A stretch of DNA of 64,000 nucleotides from contig LR632930.1 in assembly GCA_902167325.1 (NCBI GenBank), positions 1,364,001-1,428,000 of the forward strand, read 5' to 3'. The notes beneath the pieces were generated by a model. That model saw only the letters and a program-made list of their open reading frames with translations, had not been told where the DNA came from and made no database searches. Position numbers and translations under genes: made by a program. This document shows positions 35,482-44,464 of this stretch, in pieces. Position 1 is the stretch's first letter, and each line of letters opens with the position of its first letter. This stretch comes from Chitinophaga pinensis (lineage in GTDB: Bacteria > Bacteroidota > Bacteroidia > Chitinophagales > Chitinophagaceae).

Positions 35482-36908
35482 GGTTTTTTGGAACGTCTAT
35501 TTATGAATTGTAGCAGGAAAACACGTTCCGGCCAGGCTATAAATATAATAAATGCCGTCATCAATAGAATTTTCAACAGGATGGCGAGGTAAAACGGAGC
35601 AATATTGTATAACTTGAACACGGGAATACTGAAGAAGAAGAAGCCCAGCAACGGTACCAGCAGCTTCGACGGCGGTGTTCCGTAGTGCCGGATGACAAAT
35701 TTGTTGATTCCCCAGGCTGCGGCTGCCATGATGAAGTATGAAATTGCGAACGAGATCGCGGCTCCCGTTTGCCCCCAAACGGGAATTATGAACAAATTAA
35801 GTAATATGTTACTAGCCCCTGAAACGATTACTGTAACCGTGAGCCAGAAGCTTTTATATACAAAAGAAATATTTCGCATATATACGTAAGCGTATTGATG
35901 AAATACATATCCAAAAGTAAAAATCGGGATAAGTCCCAGCGCTCCGGTAAATTCTACCGAGGCCAGAATCATACCGATTTCCTTGCCAAAAATAGAAATC
36001 CCCATCGCCGTAAGCAGCGTAAAACGAAGTATTCGCGAGATTTCAAGATCGTGCTGTACATAGTTCTTCGCCTTCATATGTTCAAAGTAGTAGGGTGCCC
36101 AGGCCTGATGGGTAACTACTGTGACGATACTCACGATACTAGCGATTGTCAGGGCCAAGCTATAATATCCCACGGTGCTGACGCTCGTTTGCCCCAGGGT
36201 AAGTTTTCCGAATTGCTCGATAATGACACCTGAAAGTGCATACGGTATAAGGGGAACGGAGTAGCTGAATATGTATTTCACAAACTCCGGCCTGAATTTT
36301 AGCCTGGTAAATTTGCGGATGTTGAAATACCAATAAACTATCATCAGTGTGCCAGCCATTAACAGACCCAGAATCTGGCCCAGGTACTTCTTTTCCCGAA
36401 AAATGAAAATGAAAAGCAGTGCAAATGCAAATCCGAGATAGACTCTGCATAAAGATGACATAGCGATTTTACGGCTCATCTTCATAGGACCGTATATCTG
36501 GTCAAACATAAGGCCGATGATGTTTACCAATGCATAAGGGATCAGCAGATATACAACTTCTTTATCAAGGTTCACCAGTTGTCCTATCCATTCTGCGTTA
36601 CTGAAAACTATTACGGAGTTAATTAGGAACACTAGCGAAGAAAGTATCAGAGAAGTTCCCACGAATTCTTTGAAATCGTCATCGCTTTTCCGGTCCCAAT
36701 AATAACGGCTAACCGACTGGTCGATACACAATGTCAGCAGATTGGAAAGTATGCCGGAAACCCCAATGAAAATACTTACGATACCGTAATCATGCGTCGA
36801 AAGGATGCGTGTATATATCGGTATGGATATGAATGCAAGCGCTTTAGTCGCAAGATTGGCAGCCAGGTAATTTGCTCCATGTTTCAGTATTTCTTTGAAA
36901 TTTGCCAA
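35478..36908 (-). CDS. Wzx-type oligosaccharide flippase (TTG start)
   Basis: 476 residues with about twelve to fourteen membrane helices and the MOP-superfamily N-terminus GANYLAANLATKALAFISIP. It moves lipid-linked repeat units across the inner membrane. The start codon is TTG at 36908, 2 bp after the preceding stop; no ATG is close. It overlaps the EpsG gene at the other end, so polymerase and flippase are co-translated. Confidence 0.88.
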   Translation of the reverse strand: MANFKEILKHGANYLAANLATKALAFISIPIYTRILSTHDYGIVSIFIGVSGILSNLLTLCIDQSVSRYYWDRKSDDDFKEFVGTSLILSSLVFLINSVIVFSNAEWIGQLVNLDKEVVYLLIPYALVNIIGLMFDQIYGPMKMSRKIAMSSLCRVYLGFAFALLFIFIFREKKYLGQILGLLMAGTLMIVYWYFNIRKFTRLKFRPEFVKYIFSYSVPLIPYALSGVIIEQFGKLTLGQTSVSTVGYYSLALTIASIVSIVTVVTHQAWAPYYFEHMKAKNYVQHDLEISRILRFTLLTAMGISIFGKEIGMILASVEFTGALGLIPIFTFGYVFHQYAYVYMRNISFVYKSFWLTVTVIVSGASNILLNLFIIPVWGQTGAAISFAISYFIMAAAAWGINKFVIRHYGTPPSKLLVPLLGFFFFSIPVFKLYNIAPFYLAILLKILLMTAFIIFIAWPERVFLLQFINRRSKKP

Positions 36909-36910
36909 TA

Positions 36911-37933
36911 TTATCGATAGATATTTTGATGTAAAAGGATATATTTTTCAACTTCATGCCATTGATCTCCACCTTTCAGACTGAGCGGGGAGAAGTTGGA
37001 TGCCGGGGCGACCTGCGAAGGGCGCAGCATGGATCTTAATCTACGTATGTTTGACAAGTTTTTGAATTTCTGAATCATACGTCCGGCCGGGCTGAAAAAA
37101 CCAGGCCGCAACCGTTCCACGTATATTTGGATGGCCTCTTTTACCGATGCGACCGCTTCTGGCATGAAAATTCCATTCGTACTGGTAAGTTTGTTGGCCA
37201 GCATCCCATAGAAGTCAGCTAGTTCGCTTTCATACTTCTTTTTGGTCAGGATTTCCAGCATTGTATCTGTTAACGCAGCTGCCGAACCGGGTATGTTCTC
37301 ACGAGAGGCATAATAAATCGGCGCGATGAGATGTTTACCATCGATCGCAGACCAAATTGAAATATATAATTCCAGTAGTACCAGATTTCGTATGCGTGCT
37401 TTATCGTCTTTCATAACGGAGGTTATTACCTGTTGAAAAACGGATGATCTGAAAACGCAATAGTAATATTGGAAATAATTCGACATCAGCGTTTGCATCC
37501 TCTCACCTGCGTCGTGCATATTCAGATCAATATTTGTCGTAGATGCGTATCTGATGGCCGTACTGATCTTACCATCCCGGAACGAAAAATCGGTAAATAT
37601 GCCTTGGCCCGAATTGTAGGCGGGGTTTTGTCTGAGATGATCTATAATATTGGCTACCGCTGCAGGTACAATGAAGTCGTCGTTAGCACACATGAATACG
37701 AATGGAGTTTTGATCAGCGGCAGTATTCTATATAGTTTTTCCGCCAGGGGCATTCCCGGGTAATGACGATAAACGATTCTGTCTTCAAATTCGTGGAGGA
37801 AAGGGAAGACTGCCTCGGAAGAATCGGAAACGATAGTCCGGATGCCGGAAGCACAGTAGTATTCCAACAGTCTTTTCAGGTGATGTGGCCGTTTATGCTC
37901 TGGTATGATGACGGTGACGAATACGTCTGGCAT
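36911..37933 (-). CDS. TIGR00180-type glycosyltransferase
   Basis: 340 residues. The N-terminus VTVIIPEHKRPHHLKRLLEY and the metal-binding-like FVFMCANDDFIVP (DD in the place of the GT-A DxD) fit the GT2-like TIGR00180 family. The remainder is helical. Probably adds one sugar on the cytoplasmic side. It begins 24 bp after the oxidoreductase gene. Confidence 0.78.
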   Translation of the reverse strand: MPDVFVTVIIPEHKRPHHLKRLLEYYCASGIRTIVSDSSEAVFPFLHEFEDRIVYRHYPGMPLAEKLYRILPLIKTPFVFMCANDDFIVPAAVANIIDHLRQNPAYNSGQGIFTDFSFRDGKISTAIRYASTTNIDLNMHDAGERMQTLMSNYFQYYYCVFRSSVFQQVITSVMKDDKARIRNLVLLELYISIWSAIDGKHLIAPIYYASRENIPGSAAALTDTMLEILTKKKYESELADFYGMLANKLTSTNGIFMPEAVASVKEAIQIYVERLRPGFFSPAGRMIQKFKNLSNIRRLRSMLRPSQVAPASNFSPLSLKGGDQWHEVEKYILLHQNIYR

Positions 37934-37957
37934 TTTAATTCTTCTAATTGATAAATA

Positions 37958-38902
37958 TTAGTAGCCGGCTATTTTGTTGAAAACGGACTTGATGTGACTT
38001 AACTGTTCCTGAATCGTGCAGAAGCGGCTATGTTCTTTCTCCACGAAGGCTTTAGTTTGCAGGTAAAAGCCGGGTTTGTAAGCGGTATCAAGAGTGTTGT
38101 CAAATTCCATCGGTACTACGTCCACCCTGCCTTTCAAAGTCGTAAACAGCCCTTCCATAGGCATTAGGATGAGTTTGCGGTGGAAGGTGTTAAATACAAT
38201 GCTCCAGCGGCCGGCAGATTCCCAGTTGGCCTCATAGGAGAATAGTGCTCCACTTTTTGCTTTACCTGCGCCTGTAAAGACAGACGCAGTGGGATGCCAG
38301 GAAAGGTTGCCGCTGCGGAAGCTACAGAATTCTTCGGGCCATCCGCCTACGAAAAAGGCTGTATCAGCTACATGGGTACTGTTTCCAAGGAACCAGTGAC
38401 GAAGTATTTCAGCCGGCCGCTCGATCTCCGCGATCCGGTGGCTCCATTCGGTAAACTCAAAGTGGAATGAAGTTAGCCCGCCATCTTTACTGATTACATC
38501 CTGTGCTTTCATTACAGAACCATAGAAGCGTCGGTTATATGCTATCAGGGCGTGGACGTTGTGTTGATCGCAAAGCGCGGCCAGTTCAGCGATTTCACTT
38601 TCATGAAGGCCGCCTGGTTTTTCAATCAGCAACTGGCTGATTCCCGCGGCGATCAGCGATTTACAGGCAGGCAGCAGTTCCCGGATACCGGTTGCTACAA
38701 TGGCGGCATCTGCCATTTGCGGATTAGTAGACAAGAATTGATCCAGACCACCGCTAACAGCTTTGAAACTGGTATTCACTTCAAATTTCTGCGCTTTTTC
38801 TTCGCTGCGGCCAATGGCTATAAATGATTTGCCCAGTTCATGGAGGATCCGTGCATATTCTTCTCCGATCCCCCCAGTACCTATTATCCAGATGTGTTGC
38901 AT
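37958..38902 (-). CDS. Gfo/Idh/MocA oxidoreductase, extra member A
   Basis: 314 residues from ATG 38902. A longer frame to 38950 would overlap the upstream gene; the NAD(P) motif IWIIGTGGIGEEYARIL fits a start here. LIEKPGGLHE is the EKP motif of the family, followed by AYNRRFYGSV. Substrate unknown; context suggests an NDP-sugar or the nonulosonic acid. This gene has no counterpart in the Campylobacter legionaminic acid locus. Confidence 0.8.
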   Translation of the reverse strand: MQHIWIIGTGGIGEEYARILHELGKSFIAIGRSEEKAQKFEVNTSFKAVSGGLDQFLSTNPQMADAAIVATGIRELLPACKSLIAAGISQLLIEKPGGLHESEIAELAALCDQHNVHALIAYNRRFYGSVMKAQDVISKDGGLTSFHFEFTEWSHRIAEIERPAEILRHWFLGNSTHVADTAFFVGGWPEEFCSFRSGNLSWHPTASVFTGAGKAKSGALFSYEANWESAGRWSIVFNTFHRKLILMPMEGLFTTLKGRVDVVPMEFDNTLDTAYKPGFYLQTKAFVEKEHSRFCTIQEQLSHIKSVFNKIAGY

Positions 38903-38934
38903 ACTAAAATAGTGTAATGATCGATTAACCTTAC

Positions 38935-39906
38935 TTACGTAATGGGACAAAACGTCCCTTTTTCGCCGGAAAGGTCATTATATAATGCAATTGCTGGCTC
39001 AAGAAATTGCATATGGAGTTTTGACGAAGCATCGAAAGGTGTCAGGTCACATTCACCCTTTTGCAGTATCAAATCTGCAGTGATACCTGTAAGTTCGCTC
39101 TGGAATAGGAATGATATCGGCGTTTGGGTGGCAGGCTCGCCAGACTTTCGGTGTTCCATTAATTTACCCGATTCAAATAGGGTAAACTCCTGTTCTGTCT
39201 GCCTGATGCGGACTACGGGTGGTTCGTTTCCCATCATGTCCGAAGTTAATGTAATGGAATGGCCATTAGGGGTACTTCCCGAAAGGGTCCCCCCAAACTC
39301 TATGTAACCATCTCGTTTGCTGCGGTACAATTGCCGGTCTAATTTGGACAGATCGATGGATACGGCCGTTTCTCCCACAAGGCATGAAAAAATATCAATG
39401 AAGTGTATACTGTTGCAGCCAAGTCCCCAATTTCCTCCGTTCACTTCGAAATGAACAGGCGATCCGGAAGTTAGCATCGAGGGCAGTTGCTTGTAGATCG
39501 ATTGTGCTCGCCGTGCGCAGTTAACCCATGCCTTGATACCGCGTTGTTGCAACAGAGTGTTAATTGGTTTATAATCATTTATCTCTGGGAAGAGGAACTT
39601 CTCAAACAGAATGTACCGGGGTGCCATTGTAGCCAGCAACTCCCGGGTAATTTGGGCTCTCGGACGGGAGCTGGTCGCAATAATAACCAGGTCCAGTTCC
39701 TTAGGAAGCTCAGCTATAGACTTGTGAAACGTTGCTGTAACGCCAGCAGTAGAGTGCATCTCTGCAAATCCTTTCTGTGCCTGTTCAAGTGACGCTTCAT
39801 TAGGATCTACAATGTAGACCTTGGCGGATGCAGACATCCGCGACAAGCCCTGCAAATGTCTCGTCCCTAGTTGCCCGGCTCCTATCAATGCGATATGATA
39901 ATTCAT
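38935..39906 (-). CDS. Gfo/Idh/MocA-like oxidoreductase, extra member B
   Basis: 323 residues. Rossmann motif IALIGAGQLGTRHLQGL at the N-terminus. The EKP motif is altered: LFEKFLFPE has Phe where Pro is usual, and WVNCARRAQSIYKQ takes the place of the normal catalytic segment, so the chemistry may differ from classic members. It lies 25 bp after the SDR gene and 32 bp before the third oxidoreductase. Substrate unknown. Confidence 0.75.
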   Translation of the reverse strand: MNYHIALIGAGQLGTRHLQGLSRMSASAKVYIVDPNEASLEQAQKGFAEMHSTAGVTATFHKSIAELPKELDLVIIATSSRPRAQITRELLATMAPRYILFEKFLFPEINDYKPINTLLQQRGIKAWVNCARRAQSIYKQLPSMLTSGSPVHFEVNGGNWGLGCNSIHFIDIFSCLVGETAVSIDLSKLDRQLYRSKRDGYIEFGGTLSGSTPNGHSITLTSDMMGNEPPVVRIRQTEQEFTLFESGKLMEHRKSGEPATQTPISFLFQSELTGITADLILQKGECDLTPFDASSKLHMQFLEPAIALYNDLSGEKGTFCPIT

Positions 39907-39931
39907 AATGGCTTACTGTTTTAAAATAATG

Positions 39932-40672
39932 TCAAATTGCAGTCCAACCTCCGTCTACCGCAAGATTTTGCCCTGTAATATACGCCGCATCGTCAGACAG
40001 GAGAAAGGCGACGGCTGGTGCGATATCAGCGGCCGTGCCAAGTCTTTTCATCGGTACTTTGTTCTCATAATGTTGGACGAATGACGCCGGCTGGTTATCC
40101 AAAATACCGCCGGGAGATACTGTGTTGACTCTTACCTGGTATGGCCCGAGATAAGCTGCCATATATCTGGTCAGATTGATGAGTCCGCCTTTTATAGCTG
40201 AATAGGCCGCGGGCATGGTCATCTCCGTTCCGGCATACACTGAAAAATCAGGCCCTACGATACCATATATTGAAGCTATGTTCACTATTGAACCGCTTTT
40301 AGCCACTTTCATTATCTGTGAAACCTGCTGGGAAAAATAAAAGTAACTGTTAAGTTGCCAGTCCACGTTTTGCTTCCATGATTCCAGCGGAATGCTTTCG
40401 AATTTAGTACCCCAGTCGCGAGTACGGGGGTATGCATTGTTGACCAGACCGTCTATTCTGCCAAATTTATCCATAATAGAATGGATGCTTTTATTTACAG
40501 ACGATGGGTCGGTGATATCGCAATGTAGCAGACCTTCTTCCAGATCGGTAGAATGATGAATATCCGCGTTGATGGCAATAGCGCCTTCTTCGCGTAGTCT
40601 TTGCAGCATGGTACGGCCCAATAAGCCACTACCACCGGTTACGATGATAACTTTATTGTTAAGTCGGTTCAT
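39932..40672 (-). CDS. ptmA: SDR-family oxidoreductase, PtmA-like
   Basis: 246 residues. VIIVTGGSGLLGRTMLQRL binds NAD(P); the catalytic set is Ser in NIASIYGIVG and Tyr-x3-Lys in AAYSAIKGGLINL; the C-terminus YITGQNLAVDGGWT is classical SDR. It overlaps the upstream oxidoreductase gene by 14 bp. Its position right after the ptmE-ptmB-ptmF-like genes parallels PtmA of Campylobacter, assigned to the early part of the CMP-legionaminate pathway; the symbol rests on that synteny. Confidence 0.75.
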   Translation of the reverse strand: MNRLNNKVIIVTGGSGLLGRTMLQRLREEGAIAINADIHHSTDLEEGLLHCDITDPSSVNKSIHSIMDKFGRIDGLVNNAYPRTRDWGTKFESIPLESWKQNVDWQLNSYFYFSQQVSQIMKVAKSGSIVNIASIYGIVGPDFSVYAGTEMTMPAAYSAIKGGLINLTRYMAAYLGPYQVRVNTVSPGGILDNQPASFVQHYENKVPMKRLGTAADIAPAVAFLLSDDAAYITGQNLAVDGGWTAI

Positions 40673-41588
40673 TGTCCAGTATTATTTTAAGTATGTCCAC
40701 AGATTCCGTGAGGTTGTTCATTGGTTTTTCTTTGTCTTCCAATAGCTGATGGAAATAAGTTATCTGGTCTTCATATGTATCTAAAATCTTGAAATCGGGA
40801 AATGTGGCAATAATGCCGGTTCTTTCGTCGGAAACTGTATTCGCGATCAGATCTACCGTCCAGGTAGTGTCGTCAAATAGAATTTCGATGGTGCGTTTGG
40901 GTTTACGGCGGTAGTAGTTAAGGACGATGCTGACTGAAAAGCCCTTGTAGCCTAACCAATAATTGGCATAGTCTGCAGCTGGTATATCAAGAGATGATTG
41001 GTGAGTGACGACCAAGTGTTTTTTTTCAGGTATTCCCCAAAGCCAGCAGGTATAGTCCAGTTCATGAAAAAGATCCAGATGAACGCCACCGCCCTGTTCA
41101 GGGCATGCGCTGTACATCTCCCTCCACGCCCTTCCCGGCCGCCAGTCAGGCAAATATGAACCACAGTAAATGTTTACTTCGTTGATCTTAGCCTGGCGTT
41201 CATTTAGCTGTTCCTTTAGAAAGCGTATGCAAGGATGGAACCGAAGATTACATGCTACGTAATTAGGCAGCTGCCTTTGTTCAATATCCTCCAGCAATTG
41301 TGGTATACCGGCAAGTGTATGTACGGCAGGTTTTTCTATGAACAAAGGGATGTTCCGCATAGTAAGATCGCGAATCGTATCAAAATGCATGTGTGTTGGG
41401 TTACAAATGATTCCGAAATCAGGACGCCCTGGTAATTCATCGAACTGAAAAACATCCGTAACATCTTCTATTGCCTGTCCGCCTTTTCCCGAGCGTAGCG
41501 CAAATACCTTTGCCTGCGGTAACCGCACGCGGATAGCATGGATGTGCTTGGTGGCTATTGCTCCGAGTCCGACGATCAATATATTCAT
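40659..41588 (-). CDS. ptmF: Gfo/Idh/MocA oxidoreductase, PtmF-like
   Basis: 309 residues. N-terminal ILIVGLGAIATKHIHAI, EKP motif in LFIEKPAVHTL, and the catalytic segment GGGVHLDLFHELDYTCWL. It overlaps the upstream cytidylyltransferase gene by 4 bp and the following SDR gene by 14 bp. The order matches ptmF beside ptmB and ptmA in Campylobacter jejuni; the exact reaction of PtmF is less certain than that of PtmE. Confidence 0.76.
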   Translation of the reverse strand: MNILIVGLGAIATKHIHAIRVRLPQAKVFALRSGKGGQAIEDVTDVFQFDELPGRPDFGIICNPTHMHFDTIRDLTMRNIPLFIEKPAVHTLAGIPQLLEDIEQRQLPNYVACNLRFHPCIRFLKEQLNERQAKINEVNIYCGSYLPDWRPGRAWREMYSACPEQGGGVHLDLFHELDYTCWLWGIPEKKHLVVTHQSSLDIPAADYANYWLGYKGFSVSIVLNYYRRKPKRTIEILFDDTTWTVDLIANTVSDERTGIIATFPDFKILDTYEDQITYFHQLLEDKEKPMNNLTESVDILKIILDNEPT

Positions 41589-42307
41589 ATACTAAAATCC
41601 AGTTTATTATTGCTGAGCAGGTAGTCCATGAACTCAAAATCAATCATATGGTCCAGATCGAAGCATGCATGTGGCATAACGTAAATCAGCGACCGGTCTG
41701 TAATGGGAGATTTTAGGCTAATATCAAAAAAATGCCTGCGGTACCAGTAGAACGAAGCGTTCAATTCGTATACTTTAGGCGCAGACTGGCGGGTGAGAGG
41801 CTTCTCGTCAGTCCCCTTCTTTACAATTGAAAAATACCCGTCTGCGGTGGGTTCCACCATATTGAAGTACGGATTCCTGTTTGCATTGTTGACGGAGAAA
41901 AGGGTCAGTGCATCTTTATCAGCCTGTATGATCTCCCAGGCAGCTTCCAGGTCTTCAAGCGTCCGCAGCGGAGAGGTTACATCCATATCCAACACCATTT
42001 CGTAACGGATACCAGTCGACTTTTCTGTTGCTTCAAGTAGATCACGGATAGTATCTATTTTTCCTGCAGAGTCTGAGGCGAGATAATCTGGTCTGGAATA
42101 CCCGGATGCAAGTCCTGCTGCAGCGGCTACCGATCTGATCTCCCCGTCATCTGTAGATAAGGCGATATGGGCGCTGTACTTTTCTGCGAAACGCTGGGCG
42201 GTTCGGATGGTATACCAAATCAGCGGTATGCCGGCAACGGGTTTGATATTTTTGCCCGGAATTCCTTTGGACCCGCCTCTGGCACAAATGGTTACCAATA
42301 CGTTCAT
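41585..42307 (-). CDS. legF: CMP-nonulosonate (legionaminate-type) cytidylyltransferase
   Basis: 240 residues, the usual length for NeuA/LegF/PtmB enzymes. CTP-binding motif ICARGGSKGIPGKNIKPV, then LSTDDGEIRSVAAAAG and DVTSPLRTLEDLEAAW. It activates the nonulosonic acid as the CMP-sugar donor for a sialyltransferase-like enzyme. It overlaps ptmE and ptmF genes by 4 bp each. Confidence 0.88.
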   Translation of the reverse strand: MNVLVTICARGGSKGIPGKNIKPVAGIPLIWYTIRTAQRFAEKYSAHIALSTDDGEIRSVAAAAGLASGYSRPDYLASDSAGKIDTIRDLLEATEKSTGIRYEMVLDMDVTSPLRTLEDLEAAWEIIQADKDALTLFSVNNANRNPYFNMVEPTADGYFSIVKKGTDEKPLTRQSAPKVYELNASFYWYRRHFFDISLKSPITDRSLIYVMPHACFDLDHMIDFEFMDYLLSNNKLDFSI

Positions 42308-43362
42308 ATCTTGAATTTAATATGTTTAATGTCTTCCTGCGCTTTCAGGAAGTCCTCATGCCTTCCGATATCCTGCCAATATCCGACAATTGGATAGTGC
42401 GCGATTTTTTTTCCGTGTTTGATCATATCGTACATCAAATCGGTAGCGTTGTAAAACTGCTCTTGAGGTAGCAACGATTTTACGGAAGTATCAATAAAAT
42501 ATATCCCGCCATTAGAATAGTAAGTATATGTCGGTTTTTCTTTTATGGAAATAATATGATCGTTTTCAAGTTCAATGACCCCGTAAGGCACTTTCACATG
42601 ATATGGAATACTGGCCATGCACATTTGCGCTTGACTTTCCTGGTAAAAGCGGAAAAAATCCTCGTAATCGATATTAGTAAGTATATCCGCATTCATTAGC
42701 AGCAGATGGTTATGCCGCGTCTGTTGAATGAGTGATAACGCACCTATTGTGCCTAAGGGTTCGGATTCTTCCACATAAGTAATGGAAATGTTCTTTTTAC
42801 TGCCGTCTCCGAAATAATCTTTTATTTTTTCGGCTTGGTATTTTACGCAGATATAAAAATCTGTGATGCCAAAATAAATGAGCCTGTCGATATTATGTTC
42901 GAGAATAGGTTTATCACCTACTTTCAGCATAGGTTTGGGCATGGTATCAGTGAGAGGCCGTAATCGTTCACCCCGGCCTCCTGCCATGATAAACGCGGAG
43001 ACGGGTAATACCGTCTGCAAATCATGTAGGTCGATGATACGGAGGATATGACCGGATTCGTTCAGCAATGGAATCATGCTGATATTGAGTCTTTTAAGTT
43101 GCTTCAGTAAGTCGATGTTAAGCGTGTTTTCCCGGGCTGACTTAAAGTTGTTGTTCATGAACTTCTCGATCGGATAGGAAATTTCCAGATCATGGAGTAA
43201 TCCTCTCCGGATATCGCCATCGGTTACGGTACCAACAAGCCGTCTATCCCCATCGGTCACAAAGAGAGTTTTGTTGGTAAGTTCCGGAACAGCGTCCAGC
43301 CTTCTTAAAGCTTCTCTGGCAGGTTGTTGGGCCTGGATCAGGTATATATCAAGATTTTCCAT
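42304..43362 (-). CDS. ptmE: PtmE-like nucleotidyltransferase with two CBS domains
   Basis: 352 residues. The first 115 residues are a CBS pair (FVTDGDRRLVGTVTDGDIRRG; MIPLLNESGHILRIIDLHD); then a sugar-phosphate nucleotidyltransferase with FIMAGGRGERLRPLT (about 124-138), MPKPMLKVGDKPILEH and LLMNADILTNIDYEDF. PtmE of Campylobacter makes GDP-GlcN from GlcN-1-P, which points to a GDP-linked route to legionaminic acid. It overlaps legG by 14 bp and legF by 4 bp. Confidence 0.85.
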   Translation of the reverse strand: MENLDIYLIQAQQPAREALRRLDAVPELTNKTLFVTDGDRRLVGTVTDGDIRRGLLHDLEISYPIEKFMNNNFKSARENTLNIDLLKQLKRLNISMIPLLNESGHILRIIDLHDLQTVLPVSAFIMAGGRGERLRPLTDTMPKPMLKVGDKPILEHNIDRLIYFGITDFYICVKYQAEKIKDYFGDGSKKNISITYVEESEPLGTIGALSLIQQTRHNHLLLMNADILTNIDYEDFFRFYQESQAQMCMASIPYHVKVPYGVIELENDHIISIKEKPTYTYYSNGGIYFIDTSVKSLLPQEQFYNATDLMYDMIKHGKKIAHYPIVGYWQDIGRHEDFLKAQEDIKHIKFKI

Positions 43363-44464
43363 TCAAATAATTTTTTAAATGCCCTACGATCAAGTTGGCG
43401 GTATCGGGGTGGAAATAAATATTCAGACCGCCATAAGGCGCTTTCTTCAGCAATTCCTTGGATAGACTGATGATGCTATCTTTTTCAGCAGGAATATGGA
43501 ATACGTTATCGGAAGTAGCACGGCCTTCCTGACGGTTGCCAATATCGATTACATATTTTCCAAACGATGCGGCTTCTATAATGCCGCTGGAAGAATTGCC
43601 AATAACAAGGTGGGAGAGCTGCAATGCAGAAAAATAGCCTTGTGTTCCCATATTTTCCACTAGATGGAACTGAGGGTTCGAACGTGCGAACTGTAAATAG
43701 ACCTCACGCATTTCATTCCCGGAGGTATCTGCATTTGGCATAGTTATGATAGTCTGCAAGTCCAGGTCCACAATTGCCTGGCACAGGATTTTAGCATTGG
43801 CAACATTGAACTCGGGGGATTTCGTTTCCGGATGAAAAGTTACGAGCAGCGTAGTTTTTGTCATATCTACTCCGAATCTTTCCTGGAATTCTCCGGGCGA
43901 CAGGAGTGGTGTCTGACCAATGTTTTGGAGGCTAAGTGCGCCTACATTGTAAGCAAAAGGTGTACCACCGGTAATCTCAAGGACTTTTTTCCGATAAGCT
44001 TCAGTAGAGGTGAAATGGAGTGTGCTGAACAGGGTGATAGAATGTCGCAGCACGTCATCGATCGCACCTAAGGTGGTTTCGCCGCCGTGTAAGTGCGCAA
44101 AGCAGATGCCGAAAGCTACACCTGCTGAAACGGCCGCAAACATTTCGAATCGATCGCCCAGGCAAATGACGATATCATAGCGGTCCTTGTTTTGTTCCCA
44201 TAGCTGGGAGAATTTTACCTGGGTAAGCCCCATTGCTGTAGCGATCGCTTCCGGTGTGTCTCCGGTAAGCATGGAGTACACCTCGGCATCGATAGGGAAA
44301 CCATCTTTACGGATTTGGTCGATGGTATGCCCGTGGAACCAGGAATTGTGGGTACCGAAAACGATAAGCCCCACCGTGGTACCGGGGGTATCCTGAAGCT
44401 TTCTGATCAGGGGGAGATAAATACCATAATCGGCCCTGCTGCTTGTAAGTATTGCTATTCTCAT
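43349..44464 (-). CDS. legG: Hydrolysing NDP-sugar 2-epimerase, LegG/NeuC-type
   Basis: 371 residues. NeuC-family motifs TSSRADYGIYLPLIRKL, CLGDRFEMFA, HLHGGETTLGAIDD and SSSGIIEAASFGKY. It releases the free 2-epimerised hexose from the nucleotide, the step before condensation with pyruvate. Given legC and ptmE in the operon, the substrate is likely the 2,4-diacetamido sugar and not UDP-GlcNAc. Overlaps legI by 4 bp. Confidence 0.88.
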   Translation of the reverse strand: MRIAILTSSRADYGIYLPLIRKLQDTPGTTVGLIVFGTHNSWFHGHTIDQIRKDGFPIDAEVYSMLTGDTPEAIATAMGLTQVKFSQLWEQNKDRYDIVICLGDRFEMFAAVSAGVAFGICFAHLHGGETTLGAIDDVLRHSITLFSTLHFTSTEAYRKKVLEITGGTPFAYNVGALSLQNIGQTPLLSPGEFQERFGVDMTKTTLLVTFHPETKSPEFNVANAKILCQAIVDLDLQTIITMPNADTSGNEMREVYLQFARSNPQFHLVENMGTQGYFSALQLSHLVIGNSSSGIIEAASFGKYVIDIGNRQEGRATSDNVFHIPAEKDSIISLSKELLKKAPYGGLNIYFHPDTANLIVGHLKNYLNGKS

